A stretch of 64,000 bases of DNA from an uncultured Oscillospiraceae bacterium (GTDB lineage Bacteria; Bacillota; Clostridia; Oscillospirales; Oscillospiraceae), in assembly GCA_934567355.1 (NCBI GenBank), contig CAKTJC010000009.1, positions 1 to 64,000 of the forward strand. Direction: 5' to 3'. The position numbers were made by a program, and so were the translations under genes. Below, piece by piece: positions 59,836-64,000 of this stretch. The notes below the pieces were generated by a model. The model ran no database searches, had not been told where the DNA came from, and saw only the letters and a program-made list of their open reading frames with translations. The number at the start of each line of letters is the position of its first letter. Position 1 is the stretch's first letter.

Positions 59836-60639
59836 TCACCTCATCAGAATTCCTCCCAGCAGTTCCGGGAGATCATAAAATCTGGCAACGGCCAAAACCG
59901 CGAAGCTGCCAAGGCAGAAAAGATAGTCCTTCACGCGGGCGTTGGGTATGCGCGCATAGTAAAATTCTCCGCTGAATCCTCGCAGGAGCATACTTTCGTA
60001 AAGCTCCTGGGCACGGTCCTGACTGCGCAGGAGCAGCTGTCCCAGAAACGATCCCCATGCGGAAAAATGAATGCCTGTTTGATTCGGCGCTCGGAGGGTA
60101 TAGCTTTCCGTCATGATCGAAACCTGCTCGATCATCAAGCCAATATAGCGATAGGTCAGAAGCAGCAATGTCGTCAGAATTGCCGGCACATGGAGTTTTC
60201 GGAGGCCTGCACAGAGGGAATCAATCGATGTCGTTGCAATCAGCAAAAAGGAAGCCATGAGAGAAAAGACGCCTTTCAGCATCAGTGTAAGCATGGAGAT
60301 GATCCCGCCTGTGACAGGGATGGTTCCCAGGTACAGTAAGACTTTTTGATCCAGGAACGGGTTGACAAGTCCCACCATGCAGACCAGGGGAAGCACAACC
60401 CGAAGCCGGTAAAAGCAGTCGGAAACCCGAATGCCCGCTATCTGATAGAGAATGACCGGGTATAAAACCATGACTGTCAGTCCGGTTAAATCGTATTTTG
60501 GAAAGGACACGACAGTGTAAATGTAGAAAACCGTTGTCAGCAGCTTTGCCACAGGATGAAGGGTATGGATCGGGGAATTTCCCGCAGCCAGAGCGTCCAA
60601 TTCCAGCAGCTCTGACCGTGCCTTTGTCAATTTGCTCAT
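59836..60639 (-). CDS. cbiQ: Cobalt/nickel ECF transporter T component CbiQ
   Basis: 267 residues from ATG 60639 (GAGGA seven bases upstream; ATG 60645 overlaps that site). LHPVAKLLTTVFYIYTVVSF at the start, PAILTTLLLLTYRYIGLMIE in the middle, and the coupling motif YESMLLRGFSG. Links CbiMN to CbiO. Confidence 0.9.
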   Translation of the reverse strand: MSKLTKARSELLELDALAAGNSPIHTLHPVAKLLTTVFYIYTVVSFPKYDLTGLTVMVLYPVILYQIAGIRVSDCFYRLRVVLPLVCMVGLVNPFLDQKVLLYLGTIPVTGGIISMLTLMLKGVFSLMASFLLIATTSIDSLCAGLRKLHVPAILTTLLLLTYRYIGLMIEQVSIMTESYTLRAPNQTGIHFSAWGSFLGQLLLRSQDRAQELYESMLLRGFSGEFYYARIPNARVKDYLFCLGSFAVLAVARFYDLPELLGGILMR

Positions 60640-60699
60640 AATCATTCCTCAAATGCCAAATGGGGGTGCCGGAAAGCACCCCCTGAAAGGCGTTATGTG

Positions 60700-61761
60700 T
60701 CAAGCGGATTTTGCGGCCTTCTTTTTGCGGAAAAAGCCGCCGATCATACAGATCAATGCCGCAAGGCCCGCAACCATCCCGGAGCCAACCAGGCCGGATA
60801 CGGTGGTACCCGCCGCACTGTCGGAATTCGAGAAAGCGTAGTCCGGCAGGAACGCGGTCTTTTCCTGGATAGCGGCGGCGGTATCCGCGGCCCCGCTCTG
60901 GACACCGTAATCTTCTTCATTCAGGCCCATATTCTGGCTGTAGCCGGCATCCGCATTGCCGAACAGAGACCATTCCAGACCGTCAGGATTCGAGCTTGCG
61001 AACAGGCTCAGGCAGCCGCCGACAATGGCGGCAATCACCGCCAGAATGACCAGCGTAGTCTTCAGGGAACACTTGCCCTCGCTCCCAGATGCCGAGACAT
61101 CCATGATCAGCTCCGGCCTTGCTTCATACACAAACAGCAGCACGGCAGCGGTCACAAGGCCTTCGATCAGACCGATGGCCAGATGGATCGGCTGCATCAG
61201 TCCTACAAAAGCGCCGAAGGGCAGATCCGTAATGCCGGAGATGGAGGTTTCCAGAACCACGGAGAAAGCGCCAAGCTGCAATGTGATCACGCAGCCCAGA
61301 ATGGATGCCAGCACGATCTTGCCGCGCATGGCCGCCTTTTCGGACATACCGCCGAACAGCTTCCCTTTTATGATTGGTCGCCAGAGTAGGTAGTACCCCA
61401 CAAAGCACCCATAGAACGCCATATTCCAGCAGTTGGCACCCAGCGCCAACAGGCCGCCGTCCGCAAAGAAAAGACATTGAATCGTGAGAATGACCACCAT
61501 AGACAGGAAACCCGCCTGGGGCCCCAGCAGCGCCGACAGCAGCATACCGCCGCACAGATGGCCGGAGGAGCCGGTGCCGGGAATGGTGTAGTTGATCATC
61601 TGTCCCGCGAACACCAGTGCGGAAGTGACGGCCATGGTGGGAAGCTTGGCTGTGGCCTCATCTTTTTTCAGCGTTTTAACGGAAGCGCCTACCGTGACTG
61701 CGGATGCGGCATACATGGTTGCGGCCACTGCCGGAGCCAATAACGCGTCTGCCATATGCAT
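60700..61761 (-). CDS. Cobalt/nickel ECF S component, CbiM-CbiN fusion
   Basis: 353 residues. Begins MHMADALLAP, where the N-terminal Met-His of CbiM/NikM forms the metal site; GQMINYTIPGTGSSGHLCGG supplies further ligands. Residues 230-320 form the CbiN/NikN-like part with PDGLEWSLFGNAD, and the C-terminus has a last membrane helix and a Lys-rich end. It takes up Ni2+ or Co2+; the choice cannot be read from sequence. Driven by promoter 3 at 61793-61834. Confidence 0.9.
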   Translation of the reverse strand: MHMADALLAPAVAATMYAASAVTVGASVKTLKKDEATAKLPTMAVTSALVFAGQMINYTIPGTGSSGHLCGGMLLSALLGPQAGFLSMVVILTIQCLFFADGGLLALGANCWNMAFYGCFVGYYLLWRPIIKGKLFGGMSEKAAMRGKIVLASILGCVITLQLGAFSVVLETSISGITDLPFGAFVGLMQPIHLAIGLIEGLVTAAVLLFVYEARPELIMDVSASGSEGKCSLKTTLVILAVIAAIVGGCLSLFASSNPDGLEWSLFGNADAGYSQNMGLNEEDYGVQSGAADTAAAIQEKTAFLPDYAFSNSDSAAGTTVSGLVGSGMVAGLAALICMIGGFFRKKKAAKSA

Positions 61762-61792
61762 AAGAATGCACCTCTCTTTCCAGTATGCTGTC

Positions 61793-61861
61793 AGTGTAGC
61801 ACTTCTTTACCGCCTTTTTAAGCCCCCCGGGGGGATTGTATTTCGGAAGCCCCTCCGGGGG
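61793..61861 (-). promoter_or_regulatory. Metal-island promoter 3 (cbiMNQO) with tandem dyad
   Basis: On the minus strand CCCCCCGGGGGG (61834-61823), CTTAAA (61822-61817), 18 bases, TACACT (61798-61793). A second dyad CCCCCGGAGGGG with CTTCCG lies 27 bases upstream (61861-61844). Confidence 0.78.
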
Positions 61862-61947
61862 TTCTCATATATTTTTTAGGCAGGTATCACAAATTTCTGT
61901 TTATTGTGAGGTAACTCCATAGTGATGGAACCCATGGCTGCCGGGAA

Positions 61948-61972
61948 ATATTTGTGAAATATTCACAAATAT
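61948..61972. promoter_or_regulatory. 25-bp palindrome resembling a Rex or CRP/FNR-type site
   Basis: ATATTTGTGAA, ATA, TTCACAAATAT: 11-bp perfect arms. The core TTGTGAA/TTCACAA equals a Rex half-site pair but with 3 rather than 4 spacer bases. It lies between the divergent cbiM and csoR promoters. A looser TCACAA/TTGTGA pair flanks it at about 61889-61907. Confidence 0.6.
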
Positions 61973-61974
61973 AA

Positions 61975-62051
61975 CCCCCCAAGGGGTTATTACCGTTCTA
62001 ACAAGCCATCCCCCCAGGGGGCTTCCGTCAGCAAAATTCTCATGCTAGAAT
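61975..62051 (+). promoter_or_regulatory. Metal-island promoter 4 (csoR operon) with tandem dyad
   Basis: CCCCCCAGGGGG (62010-62021), CTTCCG (62022-62027), 18 bases, TAGAAT (62046-62051). A second dyad CCCCCCAAGGGG is at 61975-61986. Confidence 0.78.
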
Positions 62052-62095
62052 GAAGCCACGGTTAATCCCTCAATCTTCCTAATCCTAAAGAGGAG

Positions 62096-62130
62096 CGCCA
62101 CACTATTTGGGGAAGTAGTGTGGCGTTTTT
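62096..62130 (+). terminator. Leader terminator before csoR
   Basis: CGCCACACTA (62096-62105) pairs with TAGTGTGGCG (62116-62125), then five T. It sits 31 bases before the start codon, within the transcribed leader that also carries CACGGTTAAT (62057-62066). Confidence 0.75.
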
Positions 62131-62161
62131 CTTCACAAACAGCAGAAAGGGGTGCCCCTGA

Positions 62162-62479
62162 ATGGAGGAACCAGCGCATCAGCATATGCATGAATTGGGC
62201 ATCCCGCATACCCACGCCCATGTTCACGAGAATCAGAAAGCGGTTTTGAACCGATTGTCCCGTGCCATTGGGCACCTGGAAAAAGTAAAGCGGATGGTGG
62301 AGGCGGGAGAGGATTGTTCAGATGTACTGATTCAGCTGGCTGCTGTGCGGTCCGCCCTGAACAGTGTCGGCAAGGTGATCCTGCGGGACCATATTCGCCA
62401 CTGTATTGTAGACGCGGTAGCAGAGGGGGATCAGGAGGCCGTTGACAATATGTGTACCGCCATTGATAAATTTCTGTAA
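62162..62479 (+). CDS. CsoR/RcnR family metal sensor, InrS-like
   Basis: 105 residues, all-helical. The first 22 carry seven His (HQHMHELG, PHTHAHVH). Predicted ligands are C52 (GEDCSDV), H77 and C81 (RDHIRHCI), with H20 in the N-terminal arm. The Ni(II) sensor InrS uses H21, C53, H78 and C82, the same spacing shifted by one. It would bind G/C-tract dyads such as those in the five promoters and change affinity on binding metal. It is under promoter 4, so likely autoregulated. Alternative: Cu(I)-type CsoR, which uses the same C-H-C set. Confidence 0.85.
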   Translation: MEEPAHQHMHELGIPHTHAHVHENQKAVLNRLSRAIGHLEKVKRMVEAGEDCSDVLIQLAAVRSALNSVGKVILRDHIRHCIVDAVAEGDQEAVDNMCTAIDKFL

Positions 62480-62494
62480 TCGGAGGGAGCATAA

Positions 62495-62926
62495 ATGGAT
62501 ACCACTTTCAACCCATGGAAGCATTTTGACAACTTTGACCAGCAGATATTCGATGACAAAACCAGCGACCTGCCCCAGTGGCCCATCAAGCTCTGGCAGG
62601 TTCCGGAGGTTTCCCCCTATTTCCACTATGCCCATCTTCTGATCGCGGCAGACTGCAGCGCTTTTGCCTGCCCAAGCTTCCATGAGAAACTGGCCAAAGG
62701 AAAGGTGCCTCTGATCTGCTGCCCTCAGACGGATTTTGACATTGTTACGAAGCTGGAAAATATCATCGCCAACAATGAAATCGCCAGCATTACCGTTGTC
62801 AAAATGGAGAAGCCCTGCTGCGGGGATTTGGTAGACTTCGTCCTGAAAGCCGCCAAACTCAGCCGCTTGCCGGTGCCGATTCAGGTAACGACTCTGTTTG
62901 TGGAAGCGGAAGATGTGAATGAGTGA
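62495..62926 (+). CDS. Cys-rich redox-like domain protein linked to metal genes
   Basis: 143 residues. Conserved stretches LPQWPIKLWQVPEVSPYF, LLIAADCSAFACPSFHEK, LICCPQTDF and KMEKPCCGDLV. The same domain forms the C-terminal part of some clostridial ferredoxin-like proteins, here without an iron-sulfur domain. The Cys residues could bind a metal or cluster. Function unknown. Gap of 15 bases after csoR with GGAGGG ribosome site. Confidence 0.7.
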   Translation: MDTTFNPWKHFDNFDQQIFDDKTSDLPQWPIKLWQVPEVSPYFHYAHLLIAADCSAFACPSFHEKLAKGKVPLICCPQTDFDIVTKLENIIANNEIASITVVKMEKPCCGDLVDFVLKAAKLSRLPVPIQVTTLFVEAEDVNE

Positions 62927-62981
62927 AACGGAGTCGGTGAGCCTGCTACCTACATAAAATGCGGCTCTTGCAAAAAAACAT

Positions 62982-63023
62982 CCCCCCAGGGGGCTTCCGC
63001 AGCGAAAAATGCTGTGTTACTAT
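62982..63023 (+). promoter_or_regulatory. Metal-island promoter 5 (methyltransferase-Nik operon)
   Basis: CCCCCCAGGGGG (62982-62993), CTTCCG (62994-62999), 18 bases, TACTAT (63018-63023). CACGGTTAAT follows at 63029-63038, as after promoter 4. Confidence 0.78.
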
Positions 63024-63069
63024 GTAGTCACGGTTAATACACCCCCTAAAAATTCTTTCCTACCAGGGT

Positions 63070-63103
63070 AAGCGCCGCACTGTGAGAATGCCGTGCGGCG
63101 CTT
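63070..63103 (+). other. Leader hairpin before the methyltransferase gene
   Basis: AAGCGCCGCAC pairs with GTGCGGCGCTT (11-bp perfect stem), 36 bases before the start. Related in position and sequence to the hairpins at 55031 and 62096 but with a weaker T tail. Confidence 0.6.
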
Positions 63104-63138
63104 ATTCCGCCCGGATAGTCTTATCAGGAGCGTCATAT

Positions 63139-63933
63139 ATGAGACAGTTTGCATCCTACGAGGAAGAGAATATCCACTACTGGACGAACCGGGCCTCCGG
63201 TTATTCCGGTGTCAATCAGGAGGAACTGGCCACAGACCAGAAGCGGGTCTGGGGCTATACCATTTCCCGGAAAATCGCCGCCCGGTTCCCGGGCAGAGCC
63301 CCGGGGAGCCTGCGTATTCTGGATGTAGGCACCGGCCCGGGCTTTTTCGCCATCGTGCTGGCGGGCATGGGCTACCAGGTGACGGCGGTGGATTATACGG
63401 CATCCATGCTGGCGGAGGCCCGGCGGAACGCCGGAGCCTTGGCGGATAAAATCCAGTTCCGGCAGATGAACGCGGAGGAGCTGTCCTTTGCGGACCACAG
63501 CTTTGATGTGCTGGTGACCCGGAATGTGACCTGGAATCTCCACGACCCGGAGAAGGCCTACGGGCACTGGACAAGAGTTCTGGCCCCCGGCGGACTGCTG
63601 CTGAATTTCGATGCCAATTGGTATCGCTATCTCTGGGATGAGAAAGCAAACCTGGGGCATAAACAGGACCGGGAGAATCTGGCTGTCTCCGACGTGCGGG
63701 ACGAAAATGCCGGAACGGATGTGGATGCCATGGAGGCTATTGCCCGGCAGACGCCCCTGTCCCGGCAGCAACGACCCCAGTGGGATCTGTCTGTTCTGGC
63801 GGGACTGGGTATCCACGCCAACGCCGACGAGCATATCTGGCGGCAGGTATGGACAAGAGAAGAGCGGATCAACAACGCTTCTACTCCCATGTTCCTGGTA
63901 GAGGGCTGGAAAGCGAAGCTGATGGAAAGCTGA
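63139..63933 (+). CDS. Class I SAM methyltransferase, paralogue B
   Basis: 264 residues from ATG 63139 (AGGAG eight bases upstream). ILDVGTGPGFFAIVLAGMG with VTAVDYTASM, then RQMNAEELSFADHSFDVLV, RNVTWNLHDPEKAY and PGGLLLNFDANW. Close relative of the gene at 54197. Its operon continues into a NikB/DppB-like permease, so it is again paired with a transporter. Confidence 0.88.
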   Translation: MRQFASYEEENIHYWTNRASGYSGVNQEELATDQKRVWGYTISRKIAARFPGRAPGSLRILDVGTGPGFFAIVLAGMGYQVTAVDYTASMLAEARRNAGALADKIQFRQMNAEELSFADHSFDVLVTRNVTWNLHDPEKAYGHWTRVLAPGGLLLNFDANWYRYLWDEKANLGHKQDRENLAVSDVRDENAGTDVDAMEAIARQTPLSRQQRPQWDLSVLAGLGIHANADEHIWRQVWTREERINNASTPMFLVEGWKAKLMES

Positions 63934-63949
63934 AAGAAGGAATCGAAAT

Positions 63950-64000
63950 TTGAAGAAATACATAGGCAAGCGCTTTTTGCAGCTGATCCCCGTACTATTG
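63950..64000 (+). CDS. NikB/DppB-like ABC permease, N-terminal fragment
   Basis: Seventeen codons before the window ends: TTG start with AAGGA upstream, then KKYIGKRFLQLIPVLL. This is the usual opening of the first membrane helix of nickel, opine or dipeptide permeases (KRLLQLIPVLLGV type). It lies 16 bases after the methyltransferase. Nickel import is favoured by context only. Confidence 0.65.
   Translation, partial: MKKYIGKRFLQLIPVLL

Noticed and set aside
1..64000. CRISPR array, tRNA or rRNA genes
   Set aside because: No regularly spaced direct repeats of 24-37 bases and no tRNA- or rRNA-like segments were noticed in reading; no scan could be run.

Overview
The window reads as a chromosomal segment of a Gram-positive gut anaerobe, most likely a Clostridia member of the Oscillospiraceae/Ruminococcaceae type. 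This is an inference from lipobox signal peptides, GntR, AraC and TetR regulators, ECF vitamin/metal transporters, Tn4451-like serine-recombinase genes and a generally GC-rich base composition. No rRNA, tRNA or CRISPR array was seen.

Layout. 1-651: C-terminal part of a cysteine-containing repeat surface protein, then 0.55 kb of non-coding repeats including a 202-bp nested palindrome. 1199-9632: a complete phosphate operon on the minus strand (pstS-pstC-pstA-pstB-phoU-phoP-phoR) plus a divergently spaced Na/Pi cotransporter gene; both promoters carry the same PHO-box array. 9874-11276: a tiny acidic lipoprotein and a collagen-like (Gly-X-Y) protein broken by an in-frame TAG. 11416-13805: a decayed ECF transporter operon (two in-frame TAGs, a frameshift, a truncated S component). 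13890-26851: an apparently iron/metal-type uptake region with an ATC-hydrolase-like gene, two AraC regulators, two pairs of YbtP/YbtQ-like ABC transporters and an intact ECF module; three copies of a GTTAG...CTAAC palindrome lie at its promoters. 26958-36012: a GntR-controlled sugar operon (RbsABC-like importer, GH-A type glycosidase, epimerase-like protein, D-lyxose isomerase, cupin). 36233-39900: AbrB-like permease, metallo-beta-lactamase-fold hydrolase, OppF and a 5'-truncated OppD.

39900 to the right edge looks like accessory DNA. It begins at the truncated oppD with a 47-bp hairpin and tnpV, then holds a TetR/DUF1638/DUF3786 operon, sigma-like and zinc-ribbon genes, tnpW and tnpX (large serine recombinase), ParM/ParR, a three-gene XRE + nucleotidyltransferase + unknown module, and a MobA/MobL relaxase with an RSF1010-type nic sequence 287 bp upstream. 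From 52.7 kb onward comes a metal island: MATE exporter + methyltransferase, FecCD/FecE/binding protein, a His-tailed methyltransferase, CbiMN-CbiQ-CbiO, a CsoR/InrS-type metal sensor with a redox-like partner, and another methyltransferase followed by the start of a NikB/DppB permease.

The most striking signal is that five transcription units of this island share one exact 42-bp promoter design: a 12-bp C-tract/G-tract dyad, then CTTNNN, then exactly 18 bp, then a -10 hexamer. One of the five drives the CsoR-family gene itself. This suggests a self-contained metal regulon in which paralogous SAM methyltransferases are coupled to three kinds of transporter, possibly handling a methylated metal ligand. 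That functional reading is inference; the promoter geometry is directly visible.
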